Positions 1 to 9,211 of a stretch of DNA of 64,000 nucleotides are shown here, in pieces. The stretch is from Bacillota bacterium (GTDB taxonomy: Bacteria; Bacillota; SHA-98; UBA4971), in NCBI GenBank assembly GCA_012842395.1, contig DUSX01000001.1:1-64000 (forward strand). The letters are read 5' to 3'. The number at the start of each line of letters is the position of its first letter. Position 1 is the first letter of the stretch. A program made the position numbers and the translations under genes. Below the pieces are notes generated by a model. It made no database searches, had not been told where the DNA came from, and saw nothing but the letters and a program-made list of their open reading frames with translations.

Positions 1-94
1 ACCAAGGATCCCAATGAATTCGACTGCGAATCCCTCTGACCCAGTAAGAAGGTTGGCCCTCCCACCGGGCATCTCCTCCTGGTTCCAAGATACA

Positions 95-170
95 GGTGAA
101 TTCCGTGATTGTCCCGTGGGTGAATTCCTTGACGCTTTTGCGTCTCAGATGGGGGAATTACTTGATTGTC
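95..170. repeat. Imperfect direct repeats left of the CRISPR array
   Basis: Three related 17-19 bp units lie at 95-113 (GGTGAATTCCGTGATTGTC), 119-135 (GGTGAATTCCTTGACGC) and 152-170 (GGGGAATTACTTGATTGTC). A small hairpin, GACGC-TTTT-GCGTC, sits between them at 131-144. The array is oriented so that its leader should lie here, so these could be leader motifs. Spaced direct repeats are also typical of IS21-family ends, and an istB remnant lies on the other side of the array. I cannot choose between the two. The rest of 1-185 holds no gene I recognise. Confidence 0.5.
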
Positions 171-185
171 GACACGGCCCGGAGC

Positions 186-1559
186 GTTCTTAGCCTACCT
201 ATGAGGAATGGAAACTAGACCGGCCTGAGGACCAGAAGCCCTATGCGGAGACTCGTTCTTAGCCTACCTATGAGGAATGGAAACATGCAGGAAGCGGAAG
301 AGAGCAAAACAGGAGAGCACGTTCTTAGCCTACCTATGAGGAATGGAAACCCGCCCTGGAAGCCGCGGGCGTGTCATACGATGAGGGTTCTTAGCCTACC
401 TATGAGGAATGGAAACTGTTGTTCTGCAATATCTGATACTGCTGGCTCTCCGGTTCTTAGCCTACCTATGAGGAATGGAAACTACCGGAAGGTCGCGACA
501 TTGAGCTTGCCAGGGTCAAGTTCTTAGCCTACCTATGAGGAATGGAAACACACCCAGGTCGAAGGCAAGAGCACCGGGACGATGCAGGGTTCTTAGCCTA
601 CCTATGAGGAATGGAAACTCCGAAGTCCGGAAAGGGTAGGTTCGTGCTGCACGAGTTCTTAGCCTACCTATGAGGAATGGAAACCGAATTCCGCGCTTCG
701 GTGGGACATCGAGCAGGCCATACAGGTTCTTAGCCTACCTATGAGGAATGGAAACCCTTGGTCGGGAGTGCAGGACCCCACGCCGCGACCCATAGTTCTT
801 AGCCTACCTATGAGGAATGGAAACACGCGCCACACTACATACCTGGGGGCAACCTCAAGACCGGTTCTTAGCCTACCTATGAGGAATGGAAACGCGCCGG
901 TGCGAGGTTGCGAACCGGTCCGGCGCGGCGTTCTTAGCCTACCTATGAGGAATGGAAACCAGGACATAATCCGGGGGATCCTCCAGGACGAAGAGGGTTC
1001 TTAGCCTACCTATGAGGAATGGAAACAGCTGCTCCCCGCGGCGATAAACGAGCGACCCGAAGGGTTCTTAGCCTACCTATGAGGAATGGAAACTGCGCCC
1101 TCACCGTCTTCGCCCTCGGCTGCCTTGCGGGTTCTTAGCCTACCTATGAGGAATGGAAACCCTGATCCACGGCGTGGGACTCTATCTCACCTGCCAGTTC
1201 TTAGCCTACCTATGAGGAATGGAAACATTCCCGCCTCGCGTCCGGACTGCGGGCGGGCGGCCGGTTCTTAGCCTACCTATGAGGAATGGAAACTCATCAC
1301 GGGCGACCCTTACGCGGACGATCTTGACCGTTCTTAGCCTACCTATGAGGAATGGAAACTACGGCCCGCCGCCGGAGCCGGAGGCGAAGGCCGACGGTTC
1401 TTAGCCTACCTATGAGGAATGGAAACAAGGCGACGGGCCGGACGGCGCTCGTGGAAGTCAAGGTTCTTAGCCTACCTATGAGGAATGGAAACGCAGCATC
1501 CTCAGCCCTCCTCTCCCGCACCCATCTCGGTTCTTAGCCTACCTATGAGGAATGGAAAC
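186..1559 (+). CRISPR. CRISPR array, 21 repeats and 20 spacers
   Basis: A 30-bp repeat beginning GTTCTTAGCC and ending GAATGGAAAC occurs 21 times, starting at 186, 255, 321, 387, 453, 520, 589, 655, 726, 795, 864, 930, 997, 1064, 1131, 1197, 1264, 1330, 1397, 1463 and 1530. All copies read identical. Spacers are unique and 36-41 bp long. The GAAAC 3' end is the usual crRNA-handle end of type I-B and III repeats in thermophilic clostridia, so the array is probably read left to right with the leader at 1-185. No cas gene is in the window; they may lie to the left, or the array may be used in trans. The distal repeat shows no decay, which is unusual for the oldest end. Confidence 0.98.
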
Positions 1560-1584
1560 TTCTTCCCCGAAGATGTCCTCCACC

Positions 1585-1737
1585 CTACACTGCAAGGGTT
1601 CTCTTGTTGGAGGTGAGGATGATGCTCCCGCGGGTGTATCGCGCGCTGACGAGTCGGAAGGACAGCGTTGCCCCCAGCGAGTCCATTGTAAGGTAGCCCA
1701 GCTCGTCGATGATGAGAAGCTTCGGTGCCGTGGAGAG
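1585..1737 (-). pseudogene. IS21-family istB ATPase remnant
   Basis: On the minus strand, codons from 1725 down to 1587 read [12 protein letters not shown] followed by a segment ending SIILTSNK. These are the Walker B region and the downstream conserved strand of the IstB/DnaC-like transposition helper ATPase. The frame is broken at both ends: a stop follows at 1585-1587, another lies just upstream, and the next conserved piece (VEDIFGEE, compare WGEIFGD) continues in a different frame towards the array. Only about 50 of the usual 250 residues survive. The remnant ends about 25 bp from the last CRISPR repeat. Confidence 0.8.
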
Positions 1738-1813
1738 TCAACCGTGCGGAGGCGAAACTCGCAACCTCGCAACAAAAGCTCCGCGTGGGGAATCATAGAG
1801 GAGGTGATCTAGA

Positions 1814-2098
1814 ATGCTGAAAACCATGAACAAGATCCTCGACCTCAGCCTCGGGGCTCTCCTGCTGACAAAAGAGAAGATCCAAAAGGTCGCGGACGAG
1901 TGCGTAAAGCGTGGCGAGCTCGGTCGCGCCGAGGCAGAGAGACTCGTCTCCGAGCTCACGACAAAGGGCGAAGAGGGGCGCGCGCGTCTCAGCGAGCTGG
2001 TCTATGGCGAGGTTCGCAAGATAGTCGATGACCTCGGCCTCGCTACGAAAAAGGACCTCGCCGATCTCGAAGCACGGCTGCGCCACCCGCAAGGCTGA
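1814..2098 (+). CDS. Phasin-like small helical protein
   Basis: A 94-residue protein with no signal peptide, made of amphipathic, highly charged helices, likely coiled coil. The N-terminal part (MNKILDLSLGALLLTKEKIQK) and the C-terminal DLGLATKKDLADLEARL resemble the PhaF/phasin-related family, small proteins that coat polyhydroxyalkanoate granules or act as helical partners. A very strong Shine-Dalgarno (AGAGGAGGTGAT) sits just upstream of the ATG. It precedes the UbiB-like gene by 142 bp in the same direction, a pairing I recall from other Bacillota, so the two may be one unit. A granule role is not shown by the sequence; no PHA synthase is in the window. Confidence 0.7.
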   Translation: MLKTMNKILDLSLGALLLTKEKIQKVADECVKRGELGRAEAERLVSELTTKGEEGRARLSELVYGEVRKIVDDLGLATKKDLADLEARLRHPQG

Positions 2099-2240
2099 CC
2101 CTGCCTTGGGCCCAAACCGGGAGAGCAGGCTCAGGCCGCCGAGGCACGCGAACCGCCCCGGTCGCCCGGGGACACACCACAAGCGGAGCACGCGCGCCGG
2201 CGCCGCTTGAGCCTCACCTCCTCCGGGGGGTCTCGACCTG

Positions 2241-4016
2241 ATGGGAATTCTTCGGAGCTACGCGCATCTGGTTCGCTACCGCGAGATAGCCCGCGTCGCT
2301 GCACGCTATGGGTTTGGCTTTCTGGCCGACCTTGTGGGGCAGGCCGCTGGCTTCGCCTTCCCGCGGCAGCGGCTCGAGCCTGCCCGCCCCGGCGTGTACC
2401 GACTGTCACGCTGGGGACGTGTGCGCTGCGCGCTGGAAGAGCTCGGTCCAACCTTCGTCAAGATCGGGCAGATCCTAAGCACCCGCCCGGACATTGTGCC
2501 GCCCGCCCTCGCCGCAGAGCTTGAGAAGCTCCAGGATCAGGCAACGCCTTTCTCGTTTTCCAAAGTGGAATCGGTTGTAGCCAGCGAGCTGGGAGCAGTC
2601 CCTGACGAGGTTTTCTCCACCTTTGATCCGGAGCCTATCGCCGCCGCGTCCCTCGGTCAAGTCCACACGGCCCGCCTGAGAACCGGTGAAGAGGTTGTAG
2701 TGAAGGTCCAAAGGCCGGGTGTGGAACGCGTGGTCCGCACCGACATTGAGATCCTCAGGGAAGTGGCGTCCGTGGCTACCCGCCGCTCCCGGCTAGGACG
2801 CGTGTATGACCTCGTGGAGATCGTCGATGAGCTGGCAGCCACGCTCTTTCAGGAGCTCGATTACACAGCCGAAGCCGCCAATGCGGACCGCCTCGCCCGC
2901 GCCTTGAGCACGGACCCGCGCATCGTCATACCTCGATTATACTGGGAATACACCACGAGGCGCGTCCTCACTATGGAGCGAATTCACGGGACGAGGCTCA
3001 CGGAATTGGGCGCAGCGAAACATGCGGCGAAGCCCGGTGCCGACACCGAGGCCGCCGAGGCCGCCGGTCCGCCGGAGGCCGCCCGCACGGGACCCAAGAC
3101 GGCGGGTGCGCCGAGGAGGGCCGGGGAACCGCAACTCGACACGCGTGCCATATCCAGAGCGCTTGCCAATACCATCCTTGAGCAAATCCTGGTCCACGGG
3201 GTGTTCCACGCGGACCTGCACCCTGGGAACGTGGTAGCGCTCCCTGACGCGCGAATCGCCCTCCTCGACTTCGGGATGGTGGGAGTTGTCCCGGACGATT
3301 TGAAGGAACAGTTCGGCGGCTTTCTCCTCGCCGTCGCGGCCCGCTCACCCGCGCGCCTTGTGGCGGTCCTCCTGAAGCTGGGTCTCGCGCCGGCCGGAGT
3401 AGACACAGGGTCGCTCACACGTGACGTGGACGCGCTCTTGCGAAGGTATTACGGTGTGCCCGTCTCCCAGCTCTCAGTCGCCGAGCTCACAAAGGACGTG
3501 CTCGATGTATGCGCCAGGCATCACATCAGAGTCCGACGTGACTTCGCTTTAGTCCTGAAGGCCCTGACCGCAGTTGAAGGAACCGTTCGCTACATCGACC
3601 CATCGTTCAACCTGGTGGAGGCGGCCGAGCCTTTCGCGAAGCGTCTCGTGCGCGAGCGGATGAAGCCTGCATCTGTTCTGAAAACCCTCGGTAAGGCGGG
3701 TGCCGACTACGCAGAATTCCTGGCGCACCTGCCCACAAGACTTGATCGAGTGCTGGACCTTGCGGCAAGCGGACAGCTCAAGGTCAAGTGGGAGTTGGAG
3801 GGCGCGCGCAGGGTTTTCAAAGAACTGACCCTCCTGGTCAACCGGCTCGCCCTGAGCGTGGTGCTGGCGAGCATCATCGTCAGCACCGCTCTCATCGCCC
3901 AGTCCGCGCCTGCGGTGCTGATATGGCGATTTCCTTTGGCCGAGGCAAGTTTCGTGCTCGCTCTAGTCTTCGGGGTTTGGCTTGTTGTGTCCATCCTGCG
4001 GTCGAGACGATTCTGA
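2241..4016 (+). CDS. ubiB: UbiB/ABC1 (AarF) atypical kinase-like protein
   Basis: A 591-residue member of the ABC1/ADCK/UbiB family. Visible hallmarks are the KIGQ motif (residues 74-77), the alanine-rich loop AAASLGQ (134-140), the VKVQRP lysine (155), the ELD of the ExD motif (205-207), HADLHPGN (323-330) and the DFG metal site (343-345). Two hydrophobic helices end the protein (about 535-560 and 570-586), which would anchor it in the membrane. Family members support isoprenoid quinone or lipid homeostasis, probably as ATPases rather than protein kinases. Residues 258-298 are an Ala/Pro/Gly/Lys-rich insertion before the catalytic loop. It follows the phasin-like gene. Confidence 0.92.
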   Translation: MGILRSYAHLVRYREIARVAARYGFGFLADLVGQAAGFAFPRQRLEPARPGVYRLSRWGRVRCALEELGPTFVKIGQILSTRPDIVPPALAAELEKLQDQATPFSFSKVESVVASELGAVPDEVFSTFDPEPIAAASLGQVHTARLRTGEEVVVKVQRPGVERVVRTDIEILREVASVATRRSRLGRVYDLVEIVDELAATLFQELDYTAEAANADRLARALSTDPRIVIPRLYWEYTTRRVLTMERIHGTRLTELGAAKHAAKPGADTEAAEAAGPPEAARTGPKTAGAPRRAGEPQLDTRAISRALANTILEQILVHGVFHADLHPGNVVALPDARIALLDFGMVGVVPDDLKEQFGGFLLAVAARSPARLVAVLLKLGLAPAGVDTGSLTRDVDALLRRYYGVPVSQLSVAELTKDVLDVCARHHIRVRRDFALVLKALTAVEGTVRYIDPSFNLVEAAEPFAKRLVRERMKPASVLKTLGKAGADYAEFLAHLPTRLDRVLDLAASGQLKVKWELEGARRVFKELTLLVNRLALSVVLASIIVSTALIAQSAPAVLIWRFPLAEASFVLALVFGVWLVVSILRSRRF

Positions 4017-4358
4017 TGCCTGTCCCCCTCTGCCCTCGCTCCTCGTCCGCTTCTCATGCGCTCATGACGCTCTCCTCAGGGTCTGGGATGAGTTTCCGGG
4101 CGAAACATCCGATAATCCATGTCAATTCCCCTGGACATAAAGAGTATAATCTTATATATTTATATTGTAGCCGTTCTCTCATTCAGCGATGACGGCATGG
4201 CACTCTTGAGTTTTCCCACATCGTTCATGTGGACCCGGACCGGTTGAGACTCCAAAGAGCGTCGCCGCGCCGCCGCCGCTGCAGGAATTGACGGCTGCTC
4301 TTAACCGGCGTGCCTCTCGCCACAACGAGAGTCCTTGCTTGACAGAGGGGGTTCCAGT
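4017..4358 (+). promoter_or_regulatory. Intergenic region with AT-rich island and candidate promoter
   Basis: A gap between ubiB and the GntR gene. It contains a strikingly AT-rich stretch at about 4137-4170 in an otherwise GC-rich region, including a perfect TATAAT at 4145-4150. A -35 element at 17 bp spacing (TCAATT, 4122-4127) is poor, so the promoter call is tentative. It would drive the GntR-ECF operon. I see no riboswitch fold; in particular I do not see a cobalamin box. Confidence 0.35.
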
Positions 4359-5201
4359 GTGGTTCACCCGGGCATCGACAGGGCAAAGCCCGTGCCCCTA
4401 TATCATCAGTTGAAAGAGTCTCTTCGCGAGCGAATAGAGGCCGGGGAGTGGTCTCCGGGGTCGCAAATCCCCACGGAGAAAGAACTTGCCGCCGAGTATG
4501 GCGTGAGCCAGATAACTGTGAGGCAAGCCCTCGCGCGCCTCGTCACGGAAGGCCTGGTGGAGAGGTGTCAGGGGCGGGGCACATTTGTGTCACAGCCTTC
4601 GCTCGTGCAAGACATCCTGGACCTTGGAGGTTTCTCGGCGGGATTTGCCAGCGCCGGCGTAGGGATCGAGACCCGGTTGCTCGGTGCCGGCATCGTTCCT
4701 GCAAGCGAGGGCGTCGCCAAGCACCTGAAGCTGAACCAGGGCAGCCCCGTCATCGAGGTCCGTCGCCTCCGGCTCACGGGCAACGGTGTGCCCATATCCC
4801 TCCAAACGTCTTACATGCCCAGCGACCTCTGTCGCCCCGTCCTGGAGCGCGACCTTGCGCGTGAGTCTCTCTTCACCCTTCTCACCGACGTGTGCGGTCT
4901 TGAGCTTGCGCGGGCAGAAGAGGTGCTCAGCGCGGTCGCGGTCGACGAGTACGAGGCGAAGATCTTGCTCGTGGCCCCTGGGAGCCCCGCCTTCTTAGTG
5001 CGAAGGACGACGTTCGACAAGAACGGAACCCCGGTTGAGTTCGTAAAATCCGTGCTGCGAGGTGATAGATGCAAGTTTACAGCGACGCTGACTCCGAGGG
5101 CAAACGGACGAGCAAGCGGAATGCGGGTGGAAACGGGGATGAGCGCGAGCCCCGCGGAAAGAGGAGAGCAGACGATCGGGATCAAGACGCAGGTATCCTG
5201 A
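4359..5201 (+). CDS. GntR-family regulator with UTRA domain (HutC subfamily)
   Basis: A 280-residue repressor-type regulator. Residues about 8-75 form the winged helix (PLYHQLKESLRERIEAG, then EKELAAEYGVSQITVRQAL and the wing EGLVERCQGRGTF). The rest is a UTRA effector-binding domain. I start it at GTG 4359 because AGAGGGGG at 4344-4351 gives a proper spacing; a TTG 24 bp upstream is in frame but has no ribosome site. UTRA domains usually bind small phosphorylated or polar metabolites. It stands first in the ECF transporter operon, 76 bp before the S component, so it probably controls that operon in response to the imported or phosphorylated compound. Confidence 0.9.
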   Translation: MVHPGIDRAKPVPLYHQLKESLRERIEAGEWSPGSQIPTEKELAAEYGVSQITVRQALARLVTEGLVERCQGRGTFVSQPSLVQDILDLGGFSAGFASAGVGIETRLLGAGIVPASEGVAKHLKLNQGSPVIEVRRLRLTGNGVPISLQTSYMPSDLCRPVLERDLARESLFTLLTDVCGLELARAEEVLSAVAVDEYEAKILLVAPGSPAFLVRRTTFDKNGTPVEFVKSVLRGDRCKFTATLTPRANGRASGMRVETGMSASPAERGEQTIGIKTQVS

Positions 5202-5277
5202 CAGTATTCACGTTTCGGCATGTTAACCTTTCGGTCGGTTCTGACGCAATGCCCACAAGGACAAGGAGGAAAGGCCA

Positions 5278-5793
5278 ATGGGAACGAACCCCAAAGTTGA
5301 AGGTGACCTGCGCAAGACTTACTGGACTCCTAGGCGTGTCGCTCGGATGGCAATATTCGTGGCGCTGAGCGCCGTAGGCTCAATCATCAAGATTCCGAGC
5401 CCGACCGGCACGGTAGCGCTTGACTCATGCCCCGGCTACTTCAGCGCAGTGTCTTTCGGCTGGCTCGAAGGCGGGATCGTCGCCGCGATCGGGCACATCT
5501 TCACGGCAGCCACGACCGGCTTCCCGCTCAGCGTGCCCGTTCACATCCTGGTCGCCGTTGAAATGGCCGTCTTCGCCGCAGCCTTCTGGTGGATCAACAA
5601 GAGGCTTGGCATCATACCTGCGATAATCGCGGCCACGTTCCTGAACGGGGTGGTGGCTGCCTTCGTGATGGTCCCGATCGGCGGCATGGGGCTTGCGGTC
5701 GGGCTCCTAGCACCGCTCACGGTGGGGTCCGCCGTCAACATCATCATCGCAGCCGTGGCGTACGCGATCGTCAAGCGCAGCAACATGATCTGA
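5278..5793 (+). CDS. ECF transporter substrate-binding S component, possibly alpha-ribazole type
   Basis: A 171-residue, very hydrophobic protein with about five or six membrane helices and the compact size of ECF S components. The N-terminal ARMAIFVALSAVGS region has the small-residue helix expected to contact EcfT. The central LDSCPGYFSAVSFGWLEG and GFPLSVPVHILVAVEM segments resemble S components found next to PurM-like kinases in other Bacillota, of the CblT (alpha-ribazole) group. That assignment is from memory and context, not a search. A strong site (AAGGAGGAAAGG) precedes the ATG. It is the specificity subunit for the EcfA-A' and EcfT proteins encoded downstream. Confidence 0.8.
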   Translation: MGTNPKVEGDLRKTYWTPRRVARMAIFVALSAVGSIIKIPSPTGTVALDSCPGYFSAVSFGWLEGGIVAAIGHIFTAATTGFPLSVPVHILVAVEMAVFAAAFWWINKRLGIIPAIIAATFLNGVVAAFVMVPIGGMGLAVGLLAPLTVGSAVNIIIAAVAYAIVKRSNMI

Positions 5794-5889
5794 CGAAGCA
5801 TTCGGCCACAAAACGAAATACGTAACGGCGACAAGCACGATGCAATTAGCGGTACTCGAACTAGCGGTATTCGTAGGTGACAAGAAGTC

Positions 5890-6888
5890 ATGCCAGAATC
5901 AAGTCCGCGTGAATTCGAAATGTCTCAGATAGAGCGAGAGCTGGCAGAACTGGCAGGGTTCGCCGGGGCAGGCCCGAGAGACATCGACCTGCCCCCGGAT
6001 TCTTCGCCCGAAGCGGCAGGAACGATCCTTCGGCACCGCGTCGCGAAGTGTCGCGACCTGACGCTGGTTCGGCTTGCAGGTCCTTATTACATGGTGATCG
6101 CGTGCGACTCGGACGGCGGGATAGGCCCGAAACCGCACGACACGGTGAAGGTACCGGGCTACCTCGTCGGGCGGTTCGCGGCGCGCGTGCCACTCATGGA
6201 GATGCTCGCCAGCGGCGCGCGCCCGCTGGTGATTGTGGATGCCCTGAGCGTAGAATTGGAGCCTACAGGCAGGGAGATCATCGGAGGCGTGAGGTTCGAA
6301 GCTAGTCTTGCAGGAATCGAAGGCGATGGAGCGGTCACCGGTAGCACAGAAGACAACGTGCCCACGGTCGCAACAGGCGTCGGGGTTACGGTCATAGGAC
6401 TTGCCGAGGAGCGCCGCTTGAGGCCAGGCACTGGTCTCCCAGGCGACATCGTCGCAGCTGTCGGGATCCCTAAGAGTGCACCCGGAGATGCCGTGACGGT
6501 CGATGATCCTGAGATCGCAGACGTCCCCACAGTGATGAAGTTGGCACGCTTGGCGCAGGTTCACGACATCCTGCCTGTCGGCTCCAAGGGAATTGAGTAT
6601 GAGGCGCGCCAGATGGCGGCATCGGCCGGCCTTTCCTTGGTCATGACCCCAGACCCCGGCCTGAATACAAAGAAATCCGCGGGTCCCTCCACGTGCGTCC
6701 TGGTATCAGTCGCCGCCAGCCGTGGCGGGTACGCGCAGATGAATACGGACATGGATACGGACGCGCACGCGGAGGCGGAAGCGGAGGCAGAGGCAGAAGA
6801 GGCGGACGCGGAACGCGCGGCGCTCCGTGAGATCGCCCGGGCGGTGGGGAAGCCCGTGGCCCTTGTCGGCCGTCTCGTTCGTACCTGA
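5890..6888 (+). CDS. PurM/AIR-synthase-related protein, candidate alpha-ribazole kinase
   Basis: A 332-residue protein of the PurM-like ATP-binding superfamily. The motif ACDSDGGIGPKPHD (residues 71-84) matches the metal and ATP loop of AIR synthase-related proteins, and VATGVGVTVIG and LPGDIVAAVGIPK are further family blocks. CblS, the alpha-ribazole kinase of Listeria and Geobacillus, belongs as I recall to this group and is encoded near its ECF transporter CblT. The position directly after an S component supports trapping of an imported nucleoside by phosphorylation. Before the C-terminus there is a low-complexity Asp/Ala/Glu run (about residues 283-300) of alternating AE. The ribosome site is weak; an alternative ATG lies at 5920. 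Confidence 0.7.
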   Translation: MPESSPREFEMSQIERELAELAGFAGAGPRDIDLPPDSSPEAAGTILRHRVAKCRDLTLVRLAGPYYMVIACDSDGGIGPKPHDTVKVPGYLVGRFAARVPLMEMLASGARPLVIVDALSVELEPTGREIIGGVRFEASLAGIEGDGAVTGSTEDNVPTVATGVGVTVIGLAEERRLRPGTGLPGDIVAAVGIPKSAPGDAVTVDDPEIADVPTVMKLARLAQVHDILPVGSKGIEYEARQMAASAGLSLVMTPDPGLNTKKSAGPSTCVLVSVAASRGGYAQMNTDMDTDAHAEAEAEAEAEEADAERAALREIARAVGKPVALVGRLVRT

Positions 6889-7143
6889 CCGCGCGTGAGC
6901 GTCCCTGAGTGCACACGAGTGTGCCGTCGTGCTCCAAGGTGCGTCTCAGTACGGCACAGCGCGCGCCAGAGCGCCGGCGGCAAGGCGGCAGGGCCGACGC
7001 GCCGACGGCATCCGAGGGCTCGGCGGGCCCGGCCCGGGGAATCCACCCGGCCTCCACGCAAACTCACACCAGGCTGGGCTTGCCCGGGGCGTAGCACGGC
7101 AGGTCGCCGCCCAACACGAGGATTGGGGAGTGTATTGCAGCAC

Positions 7144-9057
7144 ATGCCAGAAGCAACGATCACGCAAAGCTCAGGGTCAGGGATCGTCCAGGTCGAATCC
7201 CTTTCGTACAAGTATCCGAAGGGCAAGGCCCCTACTCTCAAGGGCATAACTTACGGAATCGATTCCCCGCGCTTCGTCGCCATCATGGGCCCGACAGGCG
7301 CGGGCAAGACCACGTTCGCCATGACGCTGAACGGCCTGGTCCCCCAGCTCTTTGAGGGCGACATGTCAGGCCGCGTCGCGGTAATGGGCATGGACACGCA
7401 GAGATTCCGCATCCAGACGCTGGTCTCAAAGATCGGGCTCGTTATGCAAGACCCCGAGACACAGATCTTCGGTATCACGGTACGAGAGGATGTGGCCTTT
7501 GGCCCAGGCAACATGGGGCTTCCTCCCGCCGAGATCGAAGCGCGGATAGCTGAGTCTCTCGGCGCTGTCCGCCTCGCCGGGTACGAGGGCCGATTCACGA
7601 GCGAGCTCTCGGGAGGCGAGAAGCAAAGGCTCGCGATAGCCGGGGTGCTTGCGATGCGTCCGCAAGTGCTCGTGCTGGACGAGCCCACGTCAGAGCTTGA
7701 CCCGCTGGGTCGGGACGAGATCTACGCAGCCGTCGACCGGCTGCGCCGCGAGCGACACCTTACCATCCTAGCGGTGGAGCACTCCAGCGAGGATATAGCC
7801 GAACGTGCGGACGAGGTAATCGTCATTAACAAGGGCGAGGTGGTCTGGCGCGGGCGACCGCGCGACCTTTTCTGCGACGTGCCGCTCACGATGCGCTTGG
7901 GCATCAGGCCGCCCCAGGTATGCGAGTTCGGGTGGCGCCTGCATGAGGCGGGGCTCATAGGCGCGGGCGACGTCCCTCTCACCGTCCGGGAGGCGGCGGG
8001 CCTCGCAAGACGCATCCTGCGAGGGCGAAGGATTCCCGCGGCGCATAAGGCCTCGAGCACGCGCAAGACGTCGAGCGACGACGGCAAGGCGCCAGTAAGC
8101 CCGCCACCGTCGACGTCGAGCCCGGACGTTGCGCATAGCGGGCCAGACGCCGCGTCTGCATCTCCCATCGCGATCAAGGTCGTGGGGCTCGAGCACAGCT
8201 ACGGCCCGGGCACCCAGGCCCTTCGAGGCGTGGACCTCGAGATACGTCGCGGCGAGTTCGTGGCCCTCGTCGGACAGAACGGGGCAGGCAAAACCACCCT
8301 CGTCAAGCACTTCAACAACCTTCTCAAGCCCACGAAGGGCCGCGTCGAGATCGATGGCGTCGATACCAGGGGCGAGACCGTGAGCAGCCTCTCGCATCGC
8401 GTGGGATACGTGTTCCAGAACCCTGACCACCAGATATTCTGCTCCACGGTGGAAGAGGAAGTAGGGTATGGCCTGCGCAACCTCGGGCTTGCGCCCGACG
8501 CGGCACGCGAGCGCGTTCGCGAGGTGCTGAGCTTCGTGGGCCTCGAGGATGTGGCAGACCGCCACCCGTTCATGCTGGGCAAGGGAGAACGCCAGCGTGT
8601 GGCGGTGGCGTCCGTACTGGTCATGAAGCCGAACATCCTCGTCATCGACGAGCCCACCACAGGTCAAGACTGGGCCGGAGCTGAACAGATGATGCACCTC
8701 GTCCGCGACCTCCATCGGGCGGGACATACCATCGTCATGATCACGCACGACATGCGGATCGTTGCAGAATACGCCGAGCGGGTCGTCGTCATGCACAAGG
8801 GGAGGATCGTGGCGGATGGCACGCCGCGAGAGGTCTTCCGCCAGCGTGACGTGTTGCGCTCAGCATATCTCGCGCCGCCGCAAATATCGCTGCTTGCGGA
8901 GGAACTGGGCGACGTGGGCATGCCTGCCGAGGTGACCACGGTAGACGAAGCGGTTGGGCTCGTCATGGCGGCTCTGGGACCGCTGGGACCGGCGCCTGCG
9001 AATACCGCAAGCCCGGACGACCGCAGCCGCGACCGCGCCTGCGACCGCAGGCCGTAG
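7144..9057 (+). CDS. Fused ECF transporter ATPases (EcfA-EcfA' in one chain)
   Basis: A 637-residue protein carrying two complete ABC ATPase domains. The first has GPTGAGKTT (49-57), LSGGEKQR, VLVLDEPTSELDP and an EHS switch. The second has GQNGAGKTT, ILVIDEPTTGQD and ITHD, but its signature reads LGKGERQR instead of LSGGE. A linker rich in Lys, Ser and Pro joins them. These power the ECF importer whose S and T subunits flank the gene. The start is uncertain: ATG 7144 fits homologue length, while TTG 7135 sits closer to GGGGAG at 7125-7130. A long open extension upstream to about 6895 is compositionally unlike protein and is not included. Confidence 0.9.
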   Translation: MPEATITQSSGSGIVQVESLSYKYPKGKAPTLKGITYGIDSPRFVAIMGPTGAGKTTFAMTLNGLVPQLFEGDMSGRVAVMGMDTQRFRIQTLVSKIGLVMQDPETQIFGITVREDVAFGPGNMGLPPAEIEARIAESLGAVRLAGYEGRFTSELSGGEKQRLAIAGVLAMRPQVLVLDEPTSELDPLGRDEIYAAVDRLRRERHLTILAVEHSSEDIAERADEVIVINKGEVVWRGRPRDLFCDVPLTMRLGIRPPQVCEFGWRLHEAGLIGAGDVPLTVREAAGLARRILRGRRIPAAHKASSTRKTSSDDGKAPVSPPPSTSSPDVAHSGPDAASASPIAIKVVGLEHSYGPGTQALRGVDLEIRRGEFVALVGQNGAGKTTLVKHFNNLLKPTKGRVEIDGVDTRGETVSSLSHRVGYVFQNPDHQIFCSTVEEEVGYGLRNLGLAPDAARERVREVLSFVGLEDVADRHPFMLGKGERQRVAVASVLVMKPNILVIDEPTTGQDWAGAEQMMHLVRDLHRAGHTIVMITHDMRIVAEYAERVVVMHKGRIVADGTPREVFRQRDVLRSAYLAPPQISLLAEELGDVGMPAEVTTVDEAVGLVMAALGPLGPAPANTASPDDRSRDRACDRRP

Positions 9058-9211
9058 TCCAGCGGTCCGTGCGAAACGCTTCAAGGCACCCGATGCTCGT
9101 CTGATTCCGAGGTTGGCCATCGATAAGGACCCACATTCACCCTTTCGATGGCGGCGGCAGCCGGCCGCACCTAAAGAACACACCTAAAGAACACATCGCA
9201 GGAGGAATCAC

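Noticed and set aside
243-1537. Several open frames across the CRISPR array on both strands with repeated LSLPMRNGN or FPFLIGRLRT peptides
   Set aside because: They are translations of the 30-bp repeat; no ribosome site or homology.
4017-4358. Cobalamin riboswitch upstream of the putative alpha-ribazole locus
   Set aside because: No B12-box or supporting fold is visible in this AT-rich gap.
6895-7143. N-terminal extension of the fused ECF ATPase
   Set aside because: Arg/Pro-rich sequence unlike any ATPase N-terminus, with no ribosome site; the domain begins after 7144.
7768-8796. A 342-codon minus-strand frame
   Set aside because: It lies entirely opposite the fused ECF ATPase gene, whose ABC motifs are unambiguous.
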